Positions 38,299 to 46,468 of a stretch of DNA of 64,000 nucleotides are shown one piece after another. Made by a program: the position numbers and the translations under genes. The notes under the pieces are model-generated. The model saw only the letters and a list, made by a program, of their open reading frames with translations, ran no database searches and was not told the origin of the DNA. The stretch's first letter is position 1, and every line of letters begins with the position of its first letter. Origin of the DNA: Pseudorhodoplanes sp. (GTDB lineage: Bacteria; Pseudomonadota; Alphaproteobacteria; Rhizobiales; Xanthobacteraceae); the NCBI GenBank assembly GCA_022843165.1, contig JALHOD010000015.1, forward strand, positions 34,377-98,376, in the 5' to 3' direction.

Positions 38299-39477
38299 AT
38301 GGACGTCTTTCTCGGCGAATGGAGCAATCTGCTGCTGCGCTGGGCCCACATGATCGTGGGCATCGGCTGGATCGGCACATCGTTCTATTTCATCGCGCTC
38401 GACTATTCGCTGAACCAACAGGAGCGGAAAAGTCCCGGCGTGTTCGGCACCGCCTGGCAGGTGCATGGCGGCGGCTTCTATCACGTCGAAAAATTCACCG
38501 TCGCGCCGTCGCATCTGCCCGAGCATCTGCACTGGTTCAAATGGGAAGCCTATCTGACCTGGGTCACCGGCTTCGGCCTGCTGATCGTGCAGTATTATTT
38601 TCATGCCAATGCCTATCTGATCGATCCGGCGGTGATGTCGCTCACGACGCTGCAGGCGGTGGGATTGTCGATCGCCTCGCTGCTGGTCGGCTGGTTCATC
38701 TATGACGCAATCTGCAAGGTGCTGGGCGAGCGCACGGTGCCGCTGGCCATCGCCGTGTTCCTTCTGATCCTCGCGGCCAGCGTCTTCTACACCCACGTGT
38801 TTTCCGGGCGCGGCGCCTTCATCCATGTCGGCGCTTTCGTCGGCACCATCATGGCGTTCAACGTCTTTGTCACTATTATTCCCGGCCAGAAGATCATGGT
38901 CGGGCAGTTGCTGCGCGGGGAAGAGCCGGAAGCGAAATACGGCAAGGTCGCGAAGCAAAGGTCGCTGCACAACAACTACCTGACATTGCCCGTCCTGCTG
39001 ATGATGGTGTCGCCGCATTATCCGTTCCTGGCGGCGCATCCGCAGGCCTGGCTGATCGTGGCGCTCATTCTGATCACCGGAGCGCTGTTCCGGCATGTCC
39101 TTAACCGGGTCGATGCCGGCGACGACTGGAACAAATATGGCTGGGCCGCGCCGGTCGCGATCTTCGCGCTGCTGTGCGCGATCTATGCCACGGCGCCGAG
39201 CGAGCCGGCAGAGAGCGGCCCCGCGGTGAGCGACGCCGAGGCGCTGTCGCTCACAACCAGGCATTGCGTCACATGTCACGCCAAGCGGCCGACGCATGAA
39301 AGCTTCAAGGAGGCACCGAAGAACGTTACGCTCGAAAGCCTGGCCGACCTGAAGCGCTACGCGCAGCCGATCATGATCCAGACCGTCCGCAACAAGGCCA
39401 TGCCGCTCGGCAACCAGACCCAGATGACGGACGAGGAGCGCGAGCAGCTCGGCCGCTGGATCCGGTCGCTGCGATGA
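38299..39477 (+). CDS. puuD: Membrane urate hydroxylase/oxidase PuuD with C-terminal cytochrome c
   Basis: 392 residues. The N-terminal part has about eight membrane helices and the family segments LRWAHMIVGIGWIGTSFYFI and VHGGGFYHVEKF; the C-terminal domain carries one heme c site (CVTCH near residue 323) and a Met ligand in KAMPLGN. PuuD oxidises urate to 5-hydroxyisourate and passes electrons to the respiratory chain through its cytochrome domain instead of making hydrogen peroxide. The stop overlaps the start of the allC-like gene by 4 bases. Confidence 0.95.
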   Translation: MDVFLGEWSNLLLRWAHMIVGIGWIGTSFYFIALDYSLNQQERKSPGVFGTAWQVHGGGFYHVEKFTVAPSHLPEHLHWFKWEAYLTWVTGFGLLIVQYYFHANAYLIDPAVMSLTTLQAVGLSIASLLVGWFIYDAICKVLGERTVPLAIAVFLLILAASVFYTHVFSGRGAFIHVGAFVGTIMAFNVFVTIIPGQKIMVGQLLRGEEPEAKYGKVAKQRSLHNNYLTLPVLLMMVSPHYPFLAAHPQAWLIVALILITGALFRHVLNRVDAGDDWNKYGWAAPVAIFALLCAIYATAPSEPAESGPAVSDAEALSLTTRHCVTCHAKRPTHESFKEAPKNVTLESLADLKRYAQPIMIQTVRNKAMPLGNQTQMTDEEREQLGRWIRSLR

Positions 39478-40727
39478 CGACCTTGTTACCAGTCGACATC
39501 ACAACGCTCGGCGTCCGTGCCGAGACGATGCTGTCCGAGCTCGGCTCGATTTCATCGGAGTCCCAGCGACTGGTGCGTCTGTTTCTCACGCCGGAACATC
39601 GCAAGGCTGCCGGTCTTGTCGCGACCTGGATGCGCGAGGCCGGCATGACGGTGAGCGAGGATGCGCTCGGCACCGTGCGGGGATGCTGGCGGCCTGACAA
39701 AACGAAGCGGCTGTTGATCGGCTCGCATATCGATACCGTCATCGATGCCGGTAAATATGACGGACCGATGGGCGTGGTGATCGGCATTCTCGCAGTTGAA
39801 ACGTTGCACAAGGCCGACGCCGAACTGCCGTTCGGCATCGATGTGCTGGCTTTTGGCGACGAGGAAGGTTCCCGCTTCCGCTCCACCCTCACATCGTCCT
39901 CGGCCTGTGCCGGCGTCTTCAACCGCGCGGCACTCGCCACGACGGACAGCAACGGCGTGACGCTGGCGGACGCAATCAAGGCCTACGGCAAGAATGTCGA
40001 TGACATTCCGGCCGCCGCCTATGACCCGGCGGCCGTGACGGGTTATGTCGAGGTGCATATCGAACAGGGCCCGGTGCTGGAGGCGGAAAATCTGCCTCTG
40101 GGCGTCGTGACCGGAATTGTCGGGCAGAACCGGATGCGCGTGGTCGTGCTGGGCGAGGCCGGACATGCCGGCACCGTGCCGATGACCATGCGGCGCGACG
40201 CTTTGACCGGCGCCGCCGAACTGATACTCGCCATCGAGCGCATCGCGCGCGAGAACGAATCCGATCGCATGGTGGCGACCGTCGGCCGCATCGAGGCGTC
40301 GCCGGGCGCAACCAATGTCATTCCGGGACGGGTCGGGTTCTCGCTGGAATTGCGCGCGTCCACCGACGCGCTGCGTCTCGCCGCCCTCGCGCAGATCAAG
40401 CAGGATGCGGCGCGCATCGCCGGTCGCCGCAAGCTCGAAATCGCGTTCGAGCCGTTTTACGAAACACAGACCACGGCCTGTGCGCCGGATATTCAGGATT
40501 TGCTGGAGCAGTCCGTCGCCGCGCTCGGCGTGCGGACCATCCGCCTGCCGTCGGGCGCCGGACACGACGCGCAGGTGATGGCGAAACTTTGTCCCGCGGC
40601 GATGCTGTTCGTGCGCTGCCGCGGCGGTGTGAGCCACAATCCGGCGGAATTCGCGAGCGAGGCGGATATGGGGCTCGCGACGGCTGCGCTCTTCGGCTTC
40701 ATCAAACGACTGGCAGCCAAACAATGA
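39474..40727 (+). CDS. allC: Zn-dependent hydrolase, allantoate amidohydrolase-like
   Basis: 417 residues of the M20/M28-related group that includes AllC, N-carbamoyl-L-amino-acid hydrolase and beta-ureidopropionase. Metal-site motifs: GSHIDTVIDAGKYDGPMG (~82), FGDEEGSRF (~128) and EVHIEQGPVLE (~194). Inside a urate operon, allantoate is the likely substrate, giving ureidoglycine or ureidoglycolate, but the sequence alone does not exclude an N-carbamoyl substrate. Overlaps puuD at its start and the M20 gene at its end (ATGA). Confidence 0.85.
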   Translation: MTTLLPVDITTLGVRAETMLSELGSISSESQRLVRLFLTPEHRKAAGLVATWMREAGMTVSEDALGTVRGCWRPDKTKRLLIGSHIDTVIDAGKYDGPMGVVIGILAVETLHKADAELPFGIDVLAFGDEEGSRFRSTLTSSSACAGVFNRAALATTDSNGVTLADAIKAYGKNVDDIPAAAYDPAAVTGYVEVHIEQGPVLEAENLPLGVVTGIVGQNRMRVVVLGEAGHAGTVPMTMRRDALTGAAELILAIERIARENESDRMVATVGRIEASPGATNVIPGRVGFSLELRASTDALRLAALAQIKQDAARIAGRRKLEIAFEPFYETQTTACAPDIQDLLEQSVAALGVRTIRLPSGAGHDAQVMAKLCPAAMLFVRCRGGVSHNPAEFASEADMGLATAALFGFIKRLAAKQ

Positions 40728-41935
40728 CTGGCTATATCGACGAGAATTTCCTGCGCGAGGTGAATTTCCTGAAGGCGCTGGTGCGGGTGCCGTCCGACAA
40801 TCCGCCCGGCGACTGCGCGCGTCACGCGGAGGAAGCCGCGAAGCTGCTGGAAGGGCTGGGATTCAGGGTGGAACGTCATCCGGTGCCGGACGCCGTCGTG
40901 AAGAAGCACGGCATGGTGTCCGCCACCAACCTCATCGTTCGCGAGACATTCGGCTCGGGCAAGGGCCCGGTGATCGCGCTGAATGCGCATGGCGATGTGG
41001 TGCCGCCCGGCCAGGGCTGGACCGTCGACCCCTATGGCGCGGTGGAGAAGGGCGGCGCCATCTATGGCCGCGGCGCCGCGGTGTCAAAATCGGATTACGC
41101 GACCTATGCCTTCGCCCTGCTGGCGCTGAAGGAAAATCCCGTGGGTCTCGACGGTACGGTCGAGCTGCACCTAACCTATGACGAGGAGACCGGCGGCTTT
41201 ACCGGCCCGGACTGGCTGCTCGGCCAGAAACTCACCAGTCCTGACTACGCCATCTCCGCCGGTTTCTCCTATACCGTCATTATCGCGCATAACGGCGTGC
41301 TGCATCTCGAGGTGACGGTGAAGGGCCGGCAGGCGCATGCGGCCATGCCGGAAAGCGGCGCCGATGCGCTGGAAGCCGCGACCGCGATTTTGACCGCGCT
41401 CTATGCCGAGCGGAAGAAGCTCGCGCGCGCCAAGTCGAAGACGCCCGGGCTCGGCTCGCCCAAGCTGACGGTCGGGCAGATTTCCGGCGGTTTCGCCACC
41501 AATGTCGTGCCCGATCGCGTGACGCTGCGGCTCGACCGGCGGCTGATTCCGGAAGAGAAGGGGCTTGCGGTCGAGAAGACGTTGGTTGCGCTGATCAAGC
41601 GGGCCGGCAAGCGCAAGGGCATTGCGGTGGACGTGCGGCGGATCATTCTCGCCGATCCGCTCAAACCGGTGAAGGGTGTCGACACACTCGTCGATACATT
41701 GGTGAAACATGCCAGGCGCGAGCTGAAATCGCGCATCGCGGTGAAAGGCGTGCCGCTCTATACCGATGCACGGCATTACAGCGCGCGCGGCATTCCGACG
41801 GTGCTGTATGGTGCGGGACCGCGTTCGATCCTGGAGGCGAACGCACACAGCGCGAACGAACACGTCAAATTGTCGGATCTGAAGGCCGCGACCAAGGTGA
41901 TCGAGGCGACGTTGCGGGATTTGCTGAAAGCCTGA
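40724..41935 (+). CDS. M20-family metallopeptidase (ArgE/DapE type) with an altered metal motif
   Basis: 403 residues. Segments: FLKALVRVPSDNPPGD, the first metal motif LNAHGDVVPPGQGW (~86), a second region YGRGAAVSKSDYA (114-126), YDEETGGFTGPDW (~151) with the catalytic Glu pair, and a C-terminal RHYSARGIPTVLYGAGP. In most M20 enzymes the second region is GRGxxDxKG, with Asp bridging both zincs; here that place is Val120 and an Asp appears four residues on (D124). Placed last in the urate operon, it may act on a ureide or an acyl-amino acid; the substrate is unknown. Confidence 0.82.
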   Translation: MTGYIDENFLREVNFLKALVRVPSDNPPGDCARHAEEAAKLLEGLGFRVERHPVPDAVVKKHGMVSATNLIVRETFGSGKGPVIALNAHGDVVPPGQGWTVDPYGAVEKGGAIYGRGAAVSKSDYATYAFALLALKENPVGLDGTVELHLTYDEETGGFTGPDWLLGQKLTSPDYAISAGFSYTVIIAHNGVLHLEVTVKGRQAHAAMPESGADALEAATAILTALYAERKKLARAKSKTPGLGSPKLTVGQISGGFATNVVPDRVTLRLDRRLIPEEKGLAVEKTLVALIKRAGKRKGIAVDVRRIILADPLKPVKGVDTLVDTLVKHARRELKSRIAVKGVPLYTDARHYSARGIPTVLYGAGPRSILEANAHSANEHVKLSDLKAATKVIEATLRDLLKA

Positions 41936-41938
41936 GCG

Positions 41939-43261
41939 TCAGAAACCGGACGCCGTGCCGTGCAGATCGTAGGCGTCGGCGCGGTCGATCTTCACCGACA
42001 CGATCTCGCCGGTGCGCAGCGGACGGCGGCTCGCGACATGCACGGCGCCGTCAATCTCCGGCGCGTCGCCCTTTGAGCGGCCCTTGCCGCCGGTTGCCGT
42101 CACCTCGTCGATGAGGACCTGCTGACGGGTGCTGACCTTGCGCTTCAGGCGTTTCTCCGAAATCGCCTGCTGGCGCTTCATGAAGCGGTGCCAGCGGTCT
42201 TCCATGACCTCGGGGGCCACCGGCGCAGCGATGTCGTTGGCGGGTGCGCCCTTGACCGGCTCGTATTTGAAGCAGCCGACGCGGTCGAGCGCGGCTTCGT
42301 CCAGCCAGTCGAGCAGGAAGTCGAATTCCGCGTCGGTCTCGCCCGGAAAACCGACGATGAAGGTCGAGCGCAATGTCAGATCGGGGCAGATGTCGCGCCA
42401 GCTTTTGATGCGCTCCAGCGTTTTCTCCTGCGCCGCCGGCCGCTTCATGCGCCTGAGCACATCGGGATGGCCGTGCTGGAACGGGATGTCGAGATAGGGC
42501 AGCACCTTGCCGTCCGCCATCAGCGGAATGACTTCGTCGACATGCGGGTAGGGATATACATAGTGCAGGCGCACCCAGACACCGAGTTCGCCGAGCGCGC
42601 GCGCAAGATCGATGAACTTGGTGCGCAATTGCGTGCCCTTCCAGTCATGAGGGGCGTATTTGACGTCGACGCCATAGGCCGAGGTGTCCTGCGAGATCAC
42701 CAGCAATTCCTTGACGCCGGCGGCGGCCAGGTTCTCGGCTTCGCGCATCACTTCCGAGATCGGACGCGACACCAGATCGCCGCGCAGTTTCGGAATGATG
42801 CAAAAGCTGCAGCGGTTGTTGCAGCCCTCCGAAATCTTCAGATAGGCATAATGGCGCGGCGTGAGCTTGATGCCCTGCGGCGGCACCAGATCCAGGAACG
42901 GATCGTGCTGCGGCGGCAGCGCGCGATGCACGGCGTCGAGCACGCTCTCGTATTGCTGCGGGCCGGTGACCGCGAGCACATTGGGATAGCGGTCGGTGAT
43001 CTTTTCCGGCTCCGCGCCCATGCAGCCGGTGACGATCACCTTGCCGTTGACGTTGAGCGCTTCGCCGATGGCCGCGAGCGACTCCTCCTGCGCGCTTTCC
43101 AGGAATCCGCAGGTGTTCACGATGGCGATATCGGCGCCGTTGTGACCGCGGGAGAGTTCATAGCCCTCCGCGCGCAGGCGTGTGATGATGCGCTCGGAAT
43201 CGACCAGCGCCTTGGGGCAGCCGAGCGAAACGAAGGATATGCGCGGAGCTGGCGCGGACAT
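41939..43261 (-). CDS. rimO: Ribosomal protein S12 methylthiotransferase RimO
   Basis: 440 residues. N-terminal UPF0004 domain ([34 protein letters not shown]) supplies three Cys for one iron-sulfur cluster; the radical-SAM core has [15 protein letters not shown] (residues ~146-153); the C-terminus is a TRAM domain. It adds a methylthio group to Asp of ribosomal protein S12. The [12 protein letters not shown] string separates RimO from MiaB. Convergent with the M20 gene, 3 bp apart. Confidence 0.96.
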   Translation of the reverse strand: MSAPAPRISFVSLGCPKALVDSERIITRLRAEGYELSRGHNGADIAIVNTCGFLESAQEESLAAIGEALNVNGKVIVTGCMGAEPEKITDRYPNVLAVTGPQQYESVLDAVHRALPPQHDPFLDLVPPQGIKLTPRHYAYLKISEGCNNRCSFCIIPKLRGDLVSRPISEVMREAENLAAAGVKELLVISQDTSAYGVDVKYAPHDWKGTQLRTKFIDLARALGELGVWVRLHYVYPYPHVDEVIPLMADGKVLPYLDIPFQHGHPDVLRRMKRPAAQEKTLERIKSWRDICPDLTLRSTFIVGFPGETDAEFDFLLDWLDEAALDRVGCFKYEPVKGAPANDIAAPVAPEVMEDRWHRFMKRQQAISEKRLKRKVSTRQQVLIDEVTATGGKGRSKGDAPEIDGAVHVASRRPLRTGEIVSVKIDRADAYDLHGTASGF

Positions 43262-43591
43262 GGATGCGGACTGTTTCTGCCGTTGGAAGACGCGGCGTTA
43301 GGGCAGGGCGGCGATGGCGTCAACCGCTTTCGGTCCGGTCATTCCCGCGGCCCCGGATGAGGCCGATTCCCGCGCTGGCCGGACCAAATTTTGATCCTGT
43401 CCCCGCCATCGCGACGGCCGAAATAAGGCTGATTTATCAGTCCATTAGCCCTGCGCCGAGGCGCGATTTGTAAAATTTTAACGAAATCCGCGCTTTGCTG
43501 CCTTGGCGCTACCCCGTGGTGAGCGCACCTGCCCGCGTCAGCCGGGTTGTCCGGCCGTTGCGGTGCAAACAAGAAGAAGAGGCCGGTCCGC
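43262..43591. other. Intergenic stretch between rimO and the LysM lipoprotein
   Basis: About 330 bp separating two divergent genes. I see no open frame with protein-like composition and no clear RNA hairpin. An AT-rich part (43476-43490, gtaaaattttaacg) could hold a promoter. Confidence 0.5.
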
Positions 43592-44515
43592 ATGCTCACC
43601 CTTCATCGTCTCGCCGGCGCCGCATTGATTGCCGTCAGTCTTGGCGGTTGCGGATCGCTTTCGACCTTCGAAGGGTTTTTCACCAGTTCGCCGGAGACCA
43701 CCGCCTCGCTGCAGCCGTCGGGCGGCAAGGTCTACATTTTCCGCGGCATGGGCGGACGCATCGCGTCGTTCGAAATGGACCGCCTCTCGGAGAAACTCGA
43801 GCGCAGCGGGATCGAGGCGGAGACCTACAACCATATCAACTGGCGTGGCCCGGCCGATGAGGCGATCTCGCGCTACAAGCGCTCGGGCGGGCGGATGCCG
43901 ATCATCCTGGTCGGACATTCGGCCGGCGCCGATGCGTCGGTCTATTTCGCCGACAAGCTGAAGGATGCCGGCGTTCCGGTCAGCCTGATCGTCGCCTTCG
44001 ATCCGACCCGCCGCCCCAAGGACGTGCCGCCGAATGTCGACCGCTTCCTCAACATCTACCAGTCGCTGAATTTCTTCGGCGGCGGCAACGTGCCGCCCGG
44101 CTCGGACTTCCACGGCCACTATGCCAGCATCGACCTGAAAAATTACTGGGAAATCCTGCACGTCAATCTGGTAAAGATGCGCGCATTGCAGGACCAGATC
44201 TTCGCCAAGATCGTGCAGATCACGACGCTGCCGCCGCAACTGGAGGGCGCGACCGTGCCGATCCACTACGTGATGCCACGCGGCGAGAAGATCGAATTGT
44301 GGGATTCCGGATTGCCGATCCGCGCGGAAGAGGGCGAGACCGTGCGCTCGATCGCCGCGAAATACGCGGTGCCGGCCTGGGCGGTGGCGCAGATCAACAA
44401 TCTCAGCACGTCGGCGACGCTGCAGCCCGGTCACCGGCTGATCATTCCGCGCCATCTGGACAACGTGCAGCCGGCCGCGAGCGCGCTCACGAGCTTCGCG
44501 CCGCGCGGCCAGTAA
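43592..44515 (+). CDS. Lipoprotein with alpha/beta-hydrolase-like and LysM domains
   Basis: 307 residues. The N-terminus has a lipoprotein signal (MLTLHRLAGAALIAVSLGGC) with a lipobox ending at Cys20. The middle (about 45-200) resembles an alpha/beta hydrolase: VYIFRGMGGRIASFEMDRL, ILVGHSAGADASVYFADKL (GHSAG elbow) and a following FDPT segment. The C-terminal 55 residues form one LysM domain (EEGETVRSIAAKYAV...QINNL...LQPGHRLIIP). A peptidoglycan-bound lipoprotein hydrolase is a plausible reading; no substrate is known. I chose the ATG at 43592 because the signal fits. Five bp from the end of convergent hutX. Confidence 0.75.
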   Translation: MLTLHRLAGAALIAVSLGGCGSLSTFEGFFTSSPETTASLQPSGGKVYIFRGMGGRIASFEMDRLSEKLERSGIEAETYNHINWRGPADEAISRYKRSGGRMPIILVGHSAGADASVYFADKLKDAGVPVSLIVAFDPTRRPKDVPPNVDRFLNIYQSLNFFGGGNVPPGSDFHGHYASIDLKNYWEILHVNLVKMRALQDQIFAKIVQITTLPPQLEGATVPIHYVMPRGEKIELWDSGLPIRAEEGETVRSIAAKYAVPAWAVAQINNLSTSATLQPGHRLIIPRHLDNVQPAASALTSFAPRGQ

Positions 44516-44520
44516 TCTTT

Positions 44521-45018
44521 TTAGACGCAGAGCCTGTCGGCGAGCTTGCGGAACGCCTCGAGCTGGTCGGCTTTCAGTTCGCGCTTCTCGTCGCGCCCCA
44601 CGAACACCTTGAACATGATCCCGCCGTCGGTGTTGAGAAACAGCACCGAGGCCGACAACCGTCCCATGAAGGGCCGCTCGACAAAGGCGATGCCGGCGCA
44701 GCGCTCGTGCCGCAAATGGCCGTGAAAGCCCTTGCTGCCGGGAACGTTGTAATAGCCGCGGCCGACCTCGCCGGCCGGGACCGGACCGCCGAATTCCATG
44801 ATGCCGTCGTCGGTATGGACGATCAGCGTGACGTCGCCCCAGCCGCCGATATCCTTCATGGCGTCGATGAAGGCGCTGCTCGGCGCGAGCCTGCGCATCT
44901 GCGCGGGCAGGGCCTCCACCACTTCGCGGGCCGTGGCGTTCTGGTCCTTGGCGATTTGTTCGACAATCGCGCCGGGATCGTCGGCGAGAAGGCGAACCAG
45001 ATCCTGCCGTGCCGACAT
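44521..45018 (-). CDS. hutX: Cytosolic heme carrier protein HutX/HuvX
   Basis: 165 residues with LRVRLLADDPGAI-like helices at the start, then DVTLIVHTDDGIMEFGG, GSKGFHGHLRHERCAGIAF, FVERPFMGRLSASVLFLN and TDGGIMFKVFVGRDEKREL, the signature of the HutX/HuvX heme-storage fold. It takes up heme in the cytosol after import and hands it on, possibly to HmuQ encoded just upstream. The start at 45018 overlaps the hmuQ stop (ATGA), so the two are coupled. A longer frame to 45291 has no similarity. Confidence 0.9.
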   Translation of the reverse strand: MSARQDLVRLLADDPGAIVEQIAKDQNATAREVVEALPAQMRRLAPSSAFIDAMKDIGGWGDVTLIVHTDDGIMEFGGPVPAGEVGRGYYNVPGSKGFHGHLRHERCAGIAFVERPFMGRLSASVLFLNTDGGIMFKVFVGRDEKRELKADQLEAFRKLADRLCV

Positions 45019-45353
45019 CAGGCGGCCTTGCTGCGGGTCTGGGTCTGGCGCACCTCGAAGCCCTCGAACTTGGGGTGTTCGAGATAGAGCGTGGCGGTGT
45101 TGCTGTTGTTGCCGGCGCGCGCATGCGCGGCGCGGAACTCGTCGGACTTGGTCCAGGCTTCGAACGCCGCCTTGTTCTGCCAGGTCGTGTGCGAGGAATA
45201 CAGCGTGTGGTCCTCGGCCTCGGGGCCTTTCAGCAGATGGAATTCGACGAAGCCCGGCATGCGGTCGAGAAAGCTTTCCCGGCTCGACCATACGTTCTCG
45301 AAGGCATCTTCCGATCCCTTTTTGACCTTGAAGCGATTCATCGCGATGAACAT
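45018..45353 (-). CDS. hmuQ: IsdG-type heme oxygenase HmuQ (ABM fold)
   Basis: 111 residues, an antibiotic-biosynthesis-monooxygenase fold. The catalytic set of the IsdG family is present at the expected spacing: Asn6 (AMNRF), Trp67 (FEAWTKSDEF) and His77 (RAAHARAG). In Bradyrhizobium HmuQ degrades heme and releases iron. Second-last gene of the hmuR-tonB-hmuQ-hutX operon; 41 bp after tonB and overlapping hutX. Confidence 0.92.
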   Translation of the reverse strand: MFIAMNRFKVKKGSEDAFENVWSSRESFLDRMPGFVEFHLLKGPEAEDHTLYSSHTTWQNKAAFEAWTKSDEFRAAHARAGNNSNTATLYLEHPKFEGFEVRQTQTRSKAA

Positions 45354-45394
45354 CTTATTCTCCTTGGTTGCTGGCTATGTGCTGGCGACGGGTC

Positions 45395-46468
45395 TCATCG
45401 CCGTTCAAAGGCGACCGGGGCGGTGAAGGATGCGGTTTGACGGGAAGGCGGAGGCGGAAAGGGAGAAGCGCGGCGCACCATCGCCTGCACTTCCCGATCG
45501 ATGGCTGCACTGCCGGAACTGCGGGCCAAGCGCACCGATGTGACGCTACCGCTGCCGCTGATGCTGAACGAGACAGATGCTATGCCTCCGTCGCGCGCAT
45601 CAGCTGGGAATTGTTTGTAACGGCTGAGATGAGCGACCACCAGACCGCGATAGTTCCTGTCGTTGTCGGAGCGGCCCCGACCAATACTGTTGGCGGCCAC
45701 GCTCGGATCGGACGCGGCGGCAATACGCTGGCTCTTGGATTTGCCCTTTTCCTTGACCGGCTTCTTTGCCACCGGCTTCGGCGTCTCCTTCACGGCCTGC
45801 ACGACCGGTTCCTTCTGCGGTTCCGGATCGCCCCCCACTTCGGGTTCGGGTAGCGGCTCGGGCGGAGCGGCGGCCATGATCTGCGGCTTGACCTCGTCCA
45901 CGACCGGCTTCGGTTCTTGCTGGGGCTCCGGCGTAGGCTTTGTCTCAGCCTCATGGATCGGCTGTTCGGTCAATTCGGTTCGCGTGTCGTCGGGCGGAGC
46001 GATGTCCGGTGAATAGGCGCTTTCGATGGCCACCTGACCCGGCGTCTGCGCCGTTCCGGCTTCGCTCTGCGCGCCCAGAACCAATTCGACCGAGATCACC
46101 TCCAGGCCGATGCTGGCTTGCGGCGGCGGCTCCTGCATGAACCAGGCGAACAGACTGGTATGGACGATCAGCGATCCGGCGATCAGCAGCGGCCATTGCT
46201 TGCGCCAGTCGAAGGCCGCCAGGAACGGGCAGGGGCGCGTATCCTGATCGCAGACAACAGCGGGGGCGGACTTGTCAGTTTTCCCTTCGGCCGCGCGCTG
46301 GCGCGGATGAAACGGAATGACGTTGCTGAGGTCGTTCCGGTCGGAGGTCTCTGGCGCCTCGCGCGCACGCAAAGGCACGACCGCGCCGAGGAGGTCGTCG
46401 GCGCGGTGCGTGCTCTCATCCGCGGCTGGTGAAGGACCGCGGGTCTTATGGATGCTCGGTTTGGTCAT
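45395..46468 (-). CDS. tonB: TonB energy-transducing protein
   Basis: 357 residues. A cytosolic N-terminal extension of about 90 residues, one membrane anchor (WPLLIAGSLIVHTSLFAWFM), a long Pro/Glu/Lys-rich spacer (TPEPQQEPKPVVDEVKPQ, KPVAKKPVKEKGKSKS), and a C-terminal TonB domain (YRGLVVAHLSRYKQFPADARDGG..., SVTSVRLARSSG..., RRASPFPPPP). It carries proton-motive energy to the outer-membrane heme receptor. The start overlaps the hmuR stop by 4 bp. exbB/exbD are not in the window. Confidence 0.93.
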   Translation of the reverse strand: MTKPSIHKTRGPSPAADESTHRADDLLGAVVPLRAREAPETSDRNDLSNVIPFHPRQRAAEGKTDKSAPAVVCDQDTRPCPFLAAFDWRKQWPLLIAGSLIVHTSLFAWFMQEPPPQASIGLEVISVELVLGAQSEAGTAQTPGQVAIESAYSPDIAPPDDTRTELTEQPIHEAETKPTPEPQQEPKPVVDEVKPQIMAAAPPEPLPEPEVGGDPEPQKEPVVQAVKETPKPVAKKPVKEKGKSKSQRIAAASDPSVAANSIGRGRSDNDRNYRGLVVAHLSRYKQFPADARDGGIASVSFSISGSGSVTSVRLARSSGSAAIDREVQAMVRRASPFPPPPSRQTASFTAPVAFERR

